A DNA stretch of 64,000 bases from Acuticoccus yangtzensis. Lineage in GTDB: Bacteria > Pseudomonadota > Alphaproteobacteria > Rhizobiales > Amorphaceae. The notes beneath the pieces were generated by a model. It was not told the origin of the DNA. It made no database searches and saw nothing but the letters and a program-made list of their open reading frames with translations. Where the stretch lies: the NCBI RefSeq assembly GCF_001927245.1, contig NZ_MJUX01000001.1:1328723-1392722 (forward strand), given 5' to 3'. Below are positions 8,107-17,531 of the stretch, piece after piece. Numbering within the stretch: position 1 is the first letter of the stretch; the number at the start of each line of letters is the position of its first letter. Position numbers and translations under genes: made by a program.

Positions 8107-8223
8107 ATGCGCACCCCGACCGCCGCCATGCCCGTCCCCCTGCGCCCCGCGGTGAGCGCGGCTGTGCGCCCGAAGGCGAACGAAGGCGACGCGGTCTCGA
8201 TCCGAGCGGGTGCGGCACGATGA
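8107..8223 (+). CDS. Possible 38-residue leader ORF coupled to cbiX-cobH
   Basis: An ATG at 8107 with GGAG seven bases upstream opens a 38-codon frame whose TGA overlaps the ATG of the next gene (ATGA at 8220-8223). The peptide is Ala/Pro/Arg-rich with no hydrophobic segment or recognised motif. Its better ribosome site and the stop/start overlap suggest it could deliver ribosomes to the large fusion gene, whose own upstream region has no clear Shine-Dalgarno sequence. A chance ORF cannot be excluded in DNA this GC-rich. Confidence 0.3.
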   Translation: MRTPTAAMPVPLRPAVSAAVRPKANEGDAVSIRAGAAR

Positions 8224-10076
8224 GCGGTAAAATCGGTGTCATGGTCTGCGGCCACGGCTCGCGGTCCAAGAGCGCGGTCGCCGAATTCGCCACCGCCGCC
8301 GAGGCGCTGAAGACGCGGTTCCCGGACTGGCCGGTCGAATACGGGTATCTGGAATTCGCCAACCCCGTCATCCGCGACGGTCTCGATGCCCTGCGCGCGA
8401 AGGGCGTGGACCACATCCTCGCCGTGCCGGGCATGCTGTTCGCGGCGATGCACGCCAAGAACGACATTCCGAGCGTCCTCAACACCTACGCCGCCAAGCA
8501 CGGCATCCGCATCGACTATGGCCGCGAGCTGGGCGTGGACGCTCGGATGCTGCGCGCCGCGGGCGAGCGGGTGCGCGCCGCGCTGGAGGAGCTCGACGCT
8601 GCCCACGGCCCCGCCCCGGCGAGCGAGACCTGCCTCGTCGTCGTCGGCCGCGGCGCGTCGGACCCCGACGCCAACGGCAACGTCGCCAAGGTGGCGCGGC
8701 TTCTGTGGGAAGGCTTCGGCTTCGGCTGGTGCGAGACGGCCTATTCGGGCGTGACCTTCCCGCTCGTCGAGCCGTGCCTGGAGAAGGTGGCGAAGCTCGG
8801 CTTCAAGCGCGTCGTCGTGTTCCCCTACTTCCTGTTCTCGGGGATCCTGATCGACCGCATCTACGGTTTCGCCGACACGGTGGCCGCGCGCCATCCGGAC
8901 ATCGCCTTCGCCAAGGCGTCCTATCTCGGCAGCCACCCGGCGGTGATCGACACGTTCGCCGAGCGCGTGACCGAGCTTCTGGACGGCCCGGCGGCGATGA
9001 ATTGCGGGCTATGCAAATACCGCATCCAGGTGCTGGGCTTCGAGGACGAGGTGGGTGCGCCGCAGGAGAGCCACCACCACCACGTCGAGGGCATGGGCGC
9101 ATCGGCTCCCGGCTCGGCGGTCGAGACCTGCCGCCTGTGCCACACCTTCTGCACAGGCGCCTGCCGCCTGCTCGCCGGCCCCGGCGACCACCGCCATCAT
9201 GGGGATGGGCACGATCATGGACATGCGCACCACGATCATGGCCATTCTCATGCGCACGACCATGCGCATCACGATCACGCCCACGAGCACACGCATGGTC
9301 ATGGGCACACCCATGACCATGACCATGGCCACGCACAAGCAGAAGGGCACGGGCACGATCATGGCCACGGGCACGGCCACCATCACCCGCGCTATCCGCA
9401 CGAGAACCACCCGCTCGGCCCCAAGAGCGTGGTGACGGGCGGCCTCTACACCTACGAACGCGATCCCGACGCGATCTACGCCCAGTCCTTCGCCATCATC
9501 CGTGCCGAGGCCGACCTCGCCCGCTTCGGCGACGCGGCGCCGCTCGCCGAGCGCATCGCCCACGCCGCGGGCGACACCGGCGTTTTGGCCGACCTCGTCG
9601 TCCACGGCCCGGTGATCGCCGCCGCCAAGGCCGCGCTCGCCGCGGGCCGCCCCGTCATCGTCGACACCGAGATGACGCGCCACGCCATCGCCGCGCGCTA
9701 CGTCCCGCGCGAGCAGGTGCGCTGCCACATCCTCGACGCCGAGACGCCGGCCGAGGCGGAGGCCGCCGCGACCACCCGCTCGGCGATCGCCATCCGCCGC
9801 GCGGCGGACGCGCTCACCGGGTCCGTCGTCGTCATCGGCAACGCGCCCACCGCACTGTTCGAGCTGCTGGAGCTGATCCGCGGCGGCGCCCGCCCCGCCG
9901 CCATTTTCGGCTTCCCCGTCGGCTTCGTCGGCGCGGTGGAATCGAAGGCGGCGCTGGTGGCGATGGCCCCGGCCCCCTTCGCGACGGTACGCGGGCGGCG
10001 CGGCGGATCGGCCATCGCCGGGGCCGCGCTCAACGCCGCAGCCGCCGCCACCGCCGACACGCGCATCAGCGCCTGA
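8220..10076 (+). CDS. CbiX-type chelatase fused to precorrin-8X methylmutase (CobH/CbiC)
   Basis: 618 residues from the ATG at 8220. Residues 1 to ~260 are a class II chelatase with two CbiX-like halves (MVCGHGSRS near 10 and VVVGRGASDPDANGN near 140), expected to insert cobalt into sirohydrochlorin. Residues ~262-320 hold cysteine pairs CGLC and CRLCHTFCTGAC. Residues ~322-392 are a His/Asp/Gly-rich run with dozens of histidines, a likely metal-binding linker. Residues ~410-618 are a complete precorrin-8X methylmutase, which moves a methyl group from C-11 to C-12 to give hydrogenobyrinate or cobyrinate. It is the first large gene of the corrin block. The start is supported by the conserved KIGVMVCGHGSR beginning. 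Confidence 0.9.
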   Translation: MSGKIGVMVCGHGSRSKSAVAEFATAAEALKTRFPDWPVEYGYLEFANPVIRDGLDALRAKGVDHILAVPGMLFAAMHAKNDIPSVLNTYAAKHGIRIDYGRELGVDARMLRAAGERVRAALEELDAAHGPAPASETCLVVVGRGASDPDANGNVAKVARLLWEGFGFGWCETAYSGVTFPLVEPCLEKVAKLGFKRVVVFPYFLFSGILIDRIYGFADTVAARHPDIAFAKASYLGSHPAVIDTFAERVTELLDGPAAMNCGLCKYRIQVLGFEDEVGAPQESHHHHVEGMGASAPGSAVETCRLCHTFCTGACRLLAGPGDHRHHGDGHDHGHAHHDHGHSHAHDHAHHDHAHEHTHGHGHTHDHDHGHAQAEGHGHDHGHGHGHHHPRYPHENHPLGPKSVVTGGLYTYERDPDAIYAQSFAIIRAEADLARFGDAAPLAERIAHAAGDTGVLADLVVHGPVIAAAKAALAAGRPVIVDTEMTRHAIAARYVPREQVRCHILDAETPAEAEAAATTRSAIAIRRAADALTGSVVVIGNAPTALFELLELIRGGARPAAIFGFPVGFVGAVESKAALVAMAPAPFATVRGRRGGSAIAGAALNAAAAATADTRISA

Positions 10077-10188
10077 TGCGCCGCTCCGGGACCCGCCGCC
10101 CGGTGGGTCCCGCCCGCCGCGCCTTCATTCGCACGCCGGCCTGGTCCGCCTGTCGTCCCGCCACCCGCCGCGCTGCAGGCGGCACACC

Positions 10189-11367
10189 GTGACGGACCCC
10201 TGGCTCACCGTCGTCGGCTGCCTGCCGGGCGGCGCGCTCGCCCCCGGCGCGCCCGCGGAGGCACTTCACGCCGCCGCCGTGTTCGGCCCGGCGCGGCTTT
10301 TGGATGTCGTCGCCGTCACGCCGGAGCGCCGCCGCCCGTGGCCGAGCCCCTTCGCGGACGGCATCGCGGCGCTTCTTAGTCTGCGCGGCACCCCCGTCAC
10401 GGTGCTGGCGAGCGGCGACCCGCTGAACCACGGCGTCGCCGCCACGCTGCTGCGGCATGTGGCGGCTGAGGAGATGCGCGTCTTTCCCGCACCCTCCGCC
10501 TTCTCGCTGGCGGCGGCGGCTCTCCTGTGGCCGCTCGCCGAGGTGGCGCAGGTCTCGCTTCACACAGCCCCGCCGGAAGCGATCCTCGGCCACGTCGCGC
10601 CCGGCCGCCGCATCCTCGCCCTCACCCGCGACGGCAAGGCGCCCGCGCTCATCGCCGCCGCCCTCACCCGCGCGGGCTATGGCGACGCGGCACTCGCCGT
10701 CTGCGCCGACCTCGGCGGCCCCGGCGCCAGCGTCTATCGCACGCGCGCGGGCGAACTGACGGGCGAGATGCCCGCCCTCAACGTCCTGGCCGTGGAGTGC
10801 GGCGCGGGCCCCTCCCCGCTCACCGTCGACGCCCTCACCCACGACGGCTGCGTCACCCGTGACGAGGTGCGCACGCTCACCCTGGCGGCCCTCGCCGCCG
10901 CCCCAGTCGCGTTTGGCCATCTGTGGGACGTCGGCTCCGGCAGCGGGTCCGTCGCCATCGACTGGATCCGCCGCGGCGGCACGGCCACCCTGTTCGAGCG
11001 CCACCCCGGACGCCTCGCCGCCATCGCCGCCAACCTCGCCGCCACGGGCACCGCCTCGGCCGCCACCGTGCTGGCCGGGGACGCCGCGGCGGCGCTCGCC
11101 CAGGCGGCCGACCCCACGCACATCTTCATGGGCGGCGCGGTCGGCGATGCGGCGCTGTTCGAGGCGCTGTGGGCGCGGCTGCCCGCGGGCGGCCTCTTCA
11201 TTTCCAACGCGGTGACGGCGCTGGCGGAGGCGGAGACGATCCGCCGGCACGCGCGCCTCGGCGGCCGGCTGACACGCATCGCCCTGTCGCACGATGCCCT
11301 CATCGGCGGCCTCACCGCCCTCAAGCCGGCCATGCCGGTCCTCCAATGGCGAGCCACACGATCATGA
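10189..11367 (+). CDS. cobL: CobL, precorrin-6Y C5,15-methyltransferase (decarboxylating)
   Basis: 392 residues from a GTG at 10189. Residues 1 to ~200 form the CbiE-like tetrapyrrole methylase domain (VVGCLPGG, then LASGDPLNHGVAATLL). Residues ~205-392 form the CbiT-like domain with SAM motif DVGSGSGSVAIDW near 247 and FMGGAVGD near 313. CobL methylates C-5 and C-15 and removes the acetate carboxyl at C-12. The gene overlaps the next start by four bases. Confidence 0.94.
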   Translation: MTDPWLTVVGCLPGGALAPGAPAEALHAAAVFGPARLLDVVAVTPERRRPWPSPFADGIAALLSLRGTPVTVLASGDPLNHGVAATLLRHVAAEEMRVFPAPSAFSLAAAALLWPLAEVAQVSLHTAPPEAILGHVAPGRRILALTRDGKAPALIAAALTRAGYGDAALAVCADLGGPGASVYRTRAGELTGEMPALNVLAVECGAGPSPLTVDALTHDGCVTRDEVRTLTLAALAAAPVAFGHLWDVGSGSGSVAIDWIRRGGTATLFERHPGRLAAIAANLAATGTASAATVLAGDAAAALAQAADPTHIFMGGAVGDAALFEALWARLPAGGLFISNAVTALAEAETIRRHARLGGRLTRIALSHDALIGGLTALKPAMPVLQWRATRS

Positions 11368-13847
11368 GCGGGACACTTCACGTCGTCGGGGTCGGCCCCG
11401 GCGACCCGGACCTCATCACCCTGAAGGCGGCGCGCGTCATCGAGTCTGCCGCCGTCGTCGCCTACCCGCAGACGACGACGGGGAGCCTTGCCGCTCGCAT
11501 CGCCGCCGCGCACATCGGCACCGCCGAGCAGGCCCCGTTCACGGTGCCGATGAGCAATGACGGCGCCGCCGAGGCCGCCTACGACGCCGCCGCCGCGATG
11601 ATCGAAGCCCACTGCGCCGCCGGCCGCGACGTGGCGCTCCTGTGCGAGGGCGACCCGATGCTCTACGGCAGCGCCGCCTCGGTGACGGCGCGGCTCGCCG
11701 GGCGCGTTTCGATCGCCATCGTCCCCGGCGTCGCCGCGGCTACCGCCTGCGCCGCCGCCGCCGGGGCGAGCCTCGTGCGCGGCGAGGCCCCTCTCACTAT
11801 CCTCCCGTCCACCGCCGATGCGGACATTCTGCGCCGCGCCCTCGCCTCGCCCGGCGCCGTGGTGCTCTACAAGGTGGGCCGTCACTTCGACGCGGTGCGC
11901 GCGCTGGTCGAGGAGGCGGGGCGCACCGGCACACTCGTCATCCGCGCCACCACCGAGGACGAGCGGGTGATGCCGCTCGCCGACGCGCCCGCCGGGATCA
12001 AGCCCTACTTCTCCACCATCCTGGTAACCGACCCACCCGCCCCGCGGCCCGCCCCATCCGGCGACGTCGCCGTGGTGGTGCTGGCGCCGGGCGCGCTGGA
12101 GACGGCCCGCCGCGCCAAGGCCGCCCTCGCAGCCGAAGGCCGCGCCGTGACGCTGCACGGCCTCGCCGCCCGCGTCGCCCCGGAGGAGGTCGACGTGTCG
12201 TTCGCCTCCGCGACGCACCATATCGGCCGCCTGTTCGCGGGGGGAACCTCCGTCGTCGGCGTCTGCGCGGCGGGGATCCTCATCCGCAGCGCGGCGCCCT
12301 TCGTGCGGGACAAGACGACCGAGCCGCCCCTCGTCGCGCTCGCCGAGGACGGGAGCGCCGTCGTGCCTCTGCTCGGCGCCCACCACGGCGGCGGACGCAT
12401 CGCCGCGACGCTCGGCGCGACCTTCGCCGTCGCCCCCGCCGCCACCACGCTGTCCGACACGCGCCTCGGCATCGCTCTCGACGATCCGCCCGAGGGCTAC
12501 ACCGTCGCCGACATCGCCCCCTTCAAGGCGCTCGCCCGCACGCTGGCGTCGGGCGATGGCGTCGACACCGCGGCCCCCTTCCTCGCCGACCTGCCGCGCG
12601 GGCCGCACAAGGTCGCCGTCACCTCGCGCCTCGCCGAGGACGCCGCGACGGTGCCGACCTACATCGCCCGCACCGTGGCGCTCGGCATGGGCGCGGAGCG
12701 GGGCGCGGACCCCGCCGCCGCCGTCCGCCTCGCCCGCACGATGCTCGCCGCCGCCGGGATCGACCCGCGCGCCGTCGCCGCCGTCGTCACGCTGGACCTG
12801 AAGGCCGACGAGACCGCGCTCCACGCCGTCGCCGCCGACCTCGGCGCCCCGCTCCGCGTCTTCACCCGCGAGCGCCTCGCCCAGGAGGACGCCCGCCTCG
12901 CCACACCGTCCGACGTGGTGCGCGCGGCGGTCGGCATCGGCGGAGTCGCGGAGGCCGCCGCCCTCGCCGCAGCGGGGCCGGACGGCATCCTCGTCTCGCC
13001 CAAGGTGATCGGCGACGGACTGACGGTGGCGCTCGCCGAAGCCCCGGCCCCCATCGGCCCCGTCGGCCGCGCGCGCGGAAAACTCACCGTGGTCGGCATC
13101 GGCCCCGGCACGACGCTCTGGCGCACGGGCGACTGCGTTGCGGCGCTCGCCCGCGCCGACGCCTTCGTCGGCTACACGCTCTATCTGGACCTCGTGGAGG
13201 ACCTGCGCGCCCACCAGACCCGGCACGACTTCCCCCTCGGCGACGAGACGGAGCGCACGCGCTTCGCCCTCGAGCTCGCCGCGGAGGGGCGCGAGGTGGC
13301 GCTGATCTCGTCGGGCGACCCCGGCATCTACGCCATGGCCACCTTGGCGATGGAGCTCCTCGACACCGGCGACCTCAGCGACGCGGCCCGCCGGGTGGAC
13401 GTCGCGGTGGTTCCGGGCGTCTCCGCCGCGCAGGCCGCCGCCGCCAGAGCGGGCGCGCCGCTGGGGCACGACTTCGCGTTCATCTCGCTGTCCGACCTTC
13501 TGACGCCGTGGCCCGCCATCGCCCGGCGGCTGATGGCGGCGGCCGCGTCCGACTTCGTGGTGGCGCTCTACAATCCCCGCTCGCGCCGCCGCACGGAGCA
13601 GCTCGCCCGCGCGCTGGAGATCTTCCGCGGCTCGCGCCCGGCGACCACACCGGTGATCCTCGCCGCGAATGTCGGCCGCCCGGCGGAGGCGATCACCGTC
13701 ACCACCATCGCCGACCTCGACCCCGAGGACGTCGACATGCTTTCGACCGTCATCATCGGCGCGTCAACGACGCGCGCCTTCACGCGCGGTGACGGGCGCA
13801 CGCTCGTCTACACCCCGCGCGGCTACGACAAGAAGAATACGTTATGA
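11364..13847 (+). CDS. CobI-CbiG-CobJ triple fusion (corrin ring methylation and contraction)
   Basis: 827 residues from the ATG overlapping the cobL stop; an in-frame ATG at 11346 is an alternative. Residues 1 to ~222 are precorrin-2 C20-methyltransferase ([27 protein letters not shown]). Residues ~232-560 are CbiG-like, which in the oxygen-independent route opens the delta-lactone of cobalt-precorrin-5A: an N-terminal domain with [10 protein letters not shown] near 335-345 and a C-terminal CobE-like domain with GMGAERG where many homologues have GCRRG. Residues ~572-827 are precorrin-3B C17-methyltransferase ([34 protein letters not shown]). Three pathway steps are therefore on one chain. 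Confidence 0.93.
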   Translation: MSGTLHVVGVGPGDPDLITLKAARVIESAAVVAYPQTTTGSLAARIAAAHIGTAEQAPFTVPMSNDGAAEAAYDAAAAMIEAHCAAGRDVALLCEGDPMLYGSAASVTARLAGRVSIAIVPGVAAATACAAAAGASLVRGEAPLTILPSTADADILRRALASPGAVVLYKVGRHFDAVRALVEEAGRTGTLVIRATTEDERVMPLADAPAGIKPYFSTILVTDPPAPRPAPSGDVAVVVLAPGALETARRAKAALAAEGRAVTLHGLAARVAPEEVDVSFASATHHIGRLFAGGTSVVGVCAAGILIRSAAPFVRDKTTEPPLVALAEDGSAVVPLLGAHHGGGRIAATLGATFAVAPAATTLSDTRLGIALDDPPEGYTVADIAPFKALARTLASGDGVDTAAPFLADLPRGPHKVAVTSRLAEDAATVPTYIARTVALGMGAERGADPAAAVRLARTMLAAAGIDPRAVAAVVTLDLKADETALHAVAADLGAPLRVFTRERLAQEDARLATPSDVVRAAVGIGGVAEAAALAAAGPDGILVSPKVIGDGLTVALAEAPAPIGPVGRARGKLTVVGIGPGTTLWRTGDCVAALARADAFVGYTLYLDLVEDLRAHQTRHDFPLGDETERTRFALELAAEGREVALISSGDPGIYAMATLAMELLDTGDLSDAARRVDVAVVPGVSAAQAAAARAGAPLGHDFAFISLSDLLTPWPAIARRLMAAAASDFVVALYNPRSRRRTEQLARALEIFRGSRPATTPVILAANVGRPAEAITVTTIADLDPEDVDMLSTVIIGASTTRAFTRGDGRTLVYTPRGYDKKNTL

Positions 13848-14626
13848 CGATCCACTTCATCGGCGCCGGCCCCGGCGCGCCCGACCTCATCACCGTGCGC
13901 GGCCTCAACCTCATCCGCCGCTGTCCGGTCTGTCTCTATGCCGGATCGCTGGTGCCGGAGGCGGTGGTGGCCGAAGCGCCGGAGGGCGCCCGCGTCATCG
14001 ACACCGCGCCCATGAACCTGGACGAGATCATGGCCGAGATGGAGGCCGCCCACGCGCGGGGGGAGGACGTCGCCCGCGTCCACTCCGGCGATCCGTCGCT
14101 CTACGGCGCGATCGGCGAGCAGATCCGCCGGTTGGAGGCGGTCGGCATCCCCTTCGACATCGTCCCCGGCGTGCCCGCCTTCGCCGCCGCCGCCGCCACG
14201 CTGAAGACCGAGCTGACGCTGCCGGACGTCGCCCAGACGGTCATCCTCACCCGCACGGCGATGAAGTCCTCCGCGATGCCCAACGCCGAGGACCTCGACA
14301 CGCTGGGTGCCTCGGGGGCGACGCTCGCCATCCACCTTTCGGTGCGCAACATGCGGCACGTGGTGGAGACGCTGACGCCGTTCTACGGCGAGGACTGCCC
14401 GGTGGCCGTGGTGGTGCGCGCCTCCTGGCCCGACGAGGAGGTGATCCGCGGCACCTTGTCGACCATCGCCGCCGCGGTGCGCGCCGCGAAGGTCACGCGC
14501 ACGGCGCTGATCCTGGTCGGCCGGGTGCTGGACCCCGGCGCCTTCACCGACTCGGCGCTCTACGACCCGGCCCACCGCCACCTTTTCCGCAACCAGAAGA
14601 CCAGGAAGCACGAGCCGTCCGCCTAG
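13844..14626 (+). CDS. cobM: CobM, precorrin-4 C11-methyltransferase
   Basis: 260 residues, normal length. The SAM-binding start is [17 protein letters not shown], followed by [15 protein letters not shown] and [20 protein letters not shown], typical of CobM/CbiF. It adds the C-11 methyl group to precorrin-4 or its cobalt form. The ATG overlaps the stop of the preceding fusion gene (ATGA), so these genes are probably one operon. It is the last corrin gene in the window; genes for CobK, CobF, CobG/CobZ and CobB are not present. Confidence 0.95.
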   Translation: MTIHFIGAGPGAPDLITVRGLNLIRRCPVCLYAGSLVPEAVVAEAPEGARVIDTAPMNLDEIMAEMEAAHARGEDVARVHSGDPSLYGAIGEQIRRLEAVGIPFDIVPGVPAFAAAAATLKTELTLPDVAQTVILTRTAMKSSAMPNAEDLDTLGASGATLAIHLSVRNMRHVVETLTPFYGEDCPVAVVVRASWPDEEVIRGTLSTIAAAVRAAKVTRTALILVGRVLDPGAFTDSALYDPAHRHLFRNQKTRKHEPSA

Positions 14627-14717
14627 CGACGGCCGGAGCGGGGCGCGCACACGGACCGTCACGGCCGATCACATTGCGTCAGGCCGGTCACCAGACCGTG
14701 GCAATATGATGCAGTCT

Positions 14718-14746
14718 CATGTTATGTGGAACATAAGCATAACATG
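14718..14746. promoter_or_regulatory. Operator-like dyad upstream of the diheme cytochrome c
   Basis: CATGTTATG (14718-14726) is repeated exactly in inverted form as CATAACATG (14738-14746) with an 11-bp spacer. Nested inside is a second perfect dyad, TTATGT-GGA-ACATAA (14722-14736). The outer dyad ends against the GGGAGG ribosome site of the gene at 14756. It is AT-rich in GC-rich DNA, which suggests a repressor operator or an mRNA hairpin hiding the ribosome site. Confidence 0.5.
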
Positions 14747-14755
14747 GGAGGCGCA

Positions 14756-15607
14756 ATGCGCAAGACGATCACGTGGGCCGCCGCGGGGGCGGCAATGATG
14801 TGCGCGGTAGCTGGGGGCGCCGGCGCGGCCGAGTCCCTCAGCCAGCCGGAGCTGGTGAAGCGGGGCGATTACCTCGTCAACACCGTGATGGCCTGCGGCA
14901 ACTGCCACACGCCGATGGGGCCGCAGGGGCCGGACATGAGCCGCTTCCTCGCCGGCGGTTTCCACTTCGACACGCCCGGTTTCAAGGTCACGGCGTCCAA
15001 CCTGACCTCGCATTCCACCGGCCTCGGCGACTGGAGCGACGAGGAGATCAAGACGGCCATCCGAACCGGCCACAGGCCGGACGGCAGCGCCCTCGCCCCG
15101 GTGATGCCGACGAGCTACTACAAGATCCTCACCCCCGGTGACCTCGACGCGGTTGTCGCCTACCTGCGCACCGTGCCGCCGGTGGACAACAAGGTGCCGG
15201 ATCCGGTCTATGACGGTGCCGCGCCGCCAGCCTTCCCCGGCGCCGAAACGCCGCTGATGGAGGACGCCCAGGCCGCCGACCCGGTGGAGAAAGGGCGCTA
15301 CCTCGTCACCATCGCCCACTGCATGGAATGCCACATGACGCGCGAGCCGGGCGCCCCACTCGGCGGCGGCGGCCTGGAGATCCCCGGCCCCTGGGGCGTG
15401 GTGGTTTCCGCCAACATCACGTCGGATCCGGAGCACGGGCTCGGCAACTGGTCGGACGAGGAGATCGTGAGGGCGATCACCACCGGCATCTCGCGCGACG
15501 GCAAGGAGCTCAGCCCGCCGATGGGCTATCCTTATTATGCGCACATGACACCGGAAGACTTGGCGGCGATGGTCGCCTATCTGCGCACCATCCCGCCTGC
15601 GCCGTAA
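14756..15607 (+). CDS. Periplasmic diheme cytochrome c
   Basis: 283 residues from the ATG at 14756 with GGGAGG just upstream. Residues 1-25 are a signal peptide ending AGAA. Two class I cytochrome c domains each contain CxxCH: CGNCH near residue 47 and CMECH near 190. Each is followed by the same pattern of a NxTS segment, GLGxWSDEEI and a YY methionine-region segment, so the protein is an internal duplication. Such proteins often pass electrons from periplasmic alcohol, aldehyde or sugar dehydrogenases to the oxidase. No dehydrogenase gene lies next to it. It stands alone behind an operator-like dyad. Confidence 0.9.
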   Translation: MRKTITWAAAGAAMMCAVAGGAGAAESLSQPELVKRGDYLVNTVMACGNCHTPMGPQGPDMSRFLAGGFHFDTPGFKVTASNLTSHSTGLGDWSDEEIKTAIRTGHRPDGSALAPVMPTSYYKILTPGDLDAVVAYLRTVPPVDNKVPDPVYDGAAPPAFPGAETPLMEDAQAADPVEKGRYLVTIAHCMECHMTREPGAPLGGGGLEIPGPWGVVVSANITSDPEHGLGNWSDEEIVRAITTGISRDGKELSPPMGYPYYAHMTPEDLAAMVAYLRTIPPAP

Positions 15608-15644
15608 ACCGCCAGCGCCGTGACGGGCGGCGCCGTGACCTTCC

Positions 15645-15935
15645 TCAGACGGAGCGCAGGACGACCATCACCGCCATCGCCGAGAAGACGGTGATGGTCG
15701 TGCCGAAGCGGAACGAGAGGAGCAGCGCGAGGCCCAGGACCACCGCCTCGCGCCATCCCCCGTCGACGGCCGCGGGAACGACCAGGGTCGTCATCACGGC
15801 GGCCGGCACCGCGTCGAGCGCGGCGGCGACGCGGAAGTGAAGCCGCTCGAACCGCGAGAGGATGAGGTAGCCGCCTGTGCGCGCGACCATCGCCACGATG
15901 GTGCAGGCGGCGATGAAGACGAGATCGTCGCTCAT
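15645..15935 (-). CDS. AzlD-family small subunit of a branched-chain amino acid exporter (pair 1)
   Basis: 96 residues with three to four hydrophobic segments, the usual AzlD size and pattern (start DDLVFIAACTIVAMVARTGGYL). AzlD pairs with AzlC to export branched-chain amino acids or analogues across the inner membrane. The ATG overlaps the azlC stop. The pair is duplicated at 38.4-39.5 kb. Confidence 0.88.
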   Translation of the reverse strand: MSDDLVFIAACTIVAMVARTGGYLILSRFERLHFRVAAALDAVPAAVMTTLVVPAAVDGGWREAVVLGLALLLSFRFGTTITVFSAMAVMVVLRSV

Positions 15936-16747
15936 CGGGCGGGGCTCATCCGCCCGTCATCGGCAGGCGCGTCAGGGTCGACCAGCGACAGGTGGGGCTG
16001 AAGCTCCGGCTCCTCGGGCGCCGACAAAGGCGGCGAGCCGGGCCGCGCCACGATCGCCGCCGCCAGCATGCCGCCCAGGCAGCCGATGGTCATGTGCCAC
16101 GGTGTGCCGAGGAAGGTGATGCCCCACTCCGGCGCCTTGTAGACGATGCCGGAGACGATGAAGGTGACCACCACCGTCAGCGCCCAGTTGGGCCGCCGCC
16201 GGAAGCTCATCACCAGCGCGACGAAGTAGATCGGCAGCAGCATGTCGAGCGCGTAGGCTTCGGGGTCGGTCAGGAAGGAGCCGAACAGGACGCCGAGCGC
16301 CGTGCCGCCCAGCCAAACCACGTAGAGCGAGACGCCGAGCCCGAAATAGGCCGCGAGGTTGAGCCGCTGGCGCTCTTCCTGGATGAAGGCGAAGGTCGGG
16401 TCCGTCAGCAGGAAGAAGAGAGGCAGCTTGACCCGCCAGGGGAAGGACCGCACCGCCTTGGTGACCGCCGCCGAATAAAGGAGATGGCGGAAGTTGACCG
16501 CGAAGACGGACAGGACGACCGACCACATGGGGATCTTCTGCCCGTAGAGGTCGATGGCGACGAACTGTGCAGAGCCTGCGAAAACCACCGCGCTCATCAG
16601 GATCGTGTCGAATCCCGACAGGCCGCCGCGCCCGAGGGCCAGGGCGCCGAACAGCATCGCCATCGGCGCCAGCGCGGTTTGCACCGGCAGACCATACGCC
16701 ACGCCAACACGAACGGAGGACCAGAAGGATTGCGCCACCCGCGCCAC
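15932..16747 (-). CDS. AzlC-family large subunit of a branched-chain amino acid exporter (pair 1)
   Basis: 271 residues. Hallmarks of AzlC are present: SAVVFAGSAQFVAIDL near 52-67, VNFRHLLYSA near 84-93 and LTDPTFAF near 113. The C-terminal ~30 residues are a Pro/Asp-rich cytoplasmic tail. It should form the channel-like exporter with the downstream AzlD, which overlaps it by four bases. Relative to pair 2 at 38.7-39.5 kb it is clearly diverged. Confidence 0.9.
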   Translation of the reverse strand: MARVAQSFWSSVRVGVAYGLPVQTALAPMAMLFGALALGRGGLSGFDTILMSAVVFAGSAQFVAIDLYGQKIPMWSVVLSVFAVNFRHLLYSAAVTKAVRSFPWRVKLPLFFLLTDPTFAFIQEERQRLNLAAYFGLGVSLYVVWLGGTALGVLFGSFLTDPEAYALDMLLPIYFVALVMSFRRRPNWALTVVVTFIVSGIVYKAPEWGITFLGTPWHMTIGCLGGMLAAAIVARPGSPPLSAPEEPELQPHLSLVDPDAPADDGRMSPAR

Positions 16748-16918
16748 CTACACCCGCGCCCAAACCTTCGCAAGCATGCCATATGACGACGCTATGGCTC
16801 ACCATCGGCATGCGCTGCCCCTTCGCCAGGGCGCGAGGGACGGGCGCCCGCGGCTCGAGGCGGCCCGGGATATAGGGGCGCCCGCGGGACGAAGGGGTCC
16901 GCGGCACAGGGGAGAGTG

Positions 16919-17488
16919 ATGATGGACGCGAGGCCGGCCGCACGGCACCGCCGGTGCCACGGGACCCGCATCGGGACCGTGCTGGACCGTCGCGCGGCGC
17001 TCGCCCTCCTTCTCGGCGGAGCGCTGGCGGGGATCGCCGCACGTTCGGCCGCAGCCGGAGACGGGAGCCGGGACGGGCTGCGCTTGGAGAACGCGCGAGG
17101 CCGGAGGACGACGCTCCCCGCGTTGACCGGCGGGCGGCCCGCCATCCTCCACGTTTGGGCGACGTGGTGCGCGCCGTGCCTGACCGAGCTGCCGGAGCTG
17201 GCGCGCTACGTCGCCGCCCATCCGGCCGAGGCGGAGGCGGTGGTGATCGTCTCGGCCGACACACGGCCCACGGCGGATGTGGCCGCCTTCCTGGGCGAGC
17301 GGATCGGCCTCGACCTTGCCACATGGCGCAGCACCGGGCCGACGCCCGGTGACGTCTACGGCCTCACCGGCCTCCCCGCCACGCTGTTCCTCGCCGCGGA
17401 CGGCACCGTCGTCGCCCGCCACGCGGGATCGCTCGACTGGACCGCGCCCGAGACGGCGGCGCGCATCGCCGCCCACCTCGCGCGCTGA
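16919..17488 (+). CDS. TlpA/ResA-like periplasmic thioredoxin
   Basis: 189 residues. An Arg-containing N-region (GTVLDRRAALALLLGGALAGIAA, residues ~19-41) acts as a signal or anchor, so the thioredoxin domain faces the periplasm. The redox motif is ATWCAPC near residues 81-87, and the cis-proline loop is GLPATLFL near 154. It probably reduces disulfides in cytochrome c maturation or in a metal-handling partner. It is convergent with the ABC permease gene, whose cluster includes a CPFC-containing exported protein. The start could also be GTG 16916, or lie nearer the signal sequence. Confidence 0.85.
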   Translation: MMDARPAARHRRCHGTRIGTVLDRRAALALLLGGALAGIAARSAAAGDGSRDGLRLENARGRRTTLPALTGGRPAILHVWATWCAPCLTELPELARYVAAHPAEAEAVVIVSADTRPTADVAAFLGERIGLDLATWRSTGPTPGDVYGLTGLPATLFLAADGTVVARHAGSLDWTAPETAARIAAHLAR

Positions 17489-17531
17489 GCCGATCCGGCC
17501 TGGCTGAACCCGCTTCGCCGCGCGGGCCGGC

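Noticed and set aside
7815..8219. Cobalamin riboswitch before the corrin genes
   Set aside because: I searched for the B12-box (AGCCAGGAGACC-like) and the usual GCCACTG and CCCGC core strings and did not find them in order. A covariance-model scan would be decisive.
10734..13469. 911-codon minus-strand frame opposite the corrin genes
   Set aside because: Gly/Arg/Glu-rich antisense frame; the plus strand encodes complete CobL and CobI-CbiG-CobJ.
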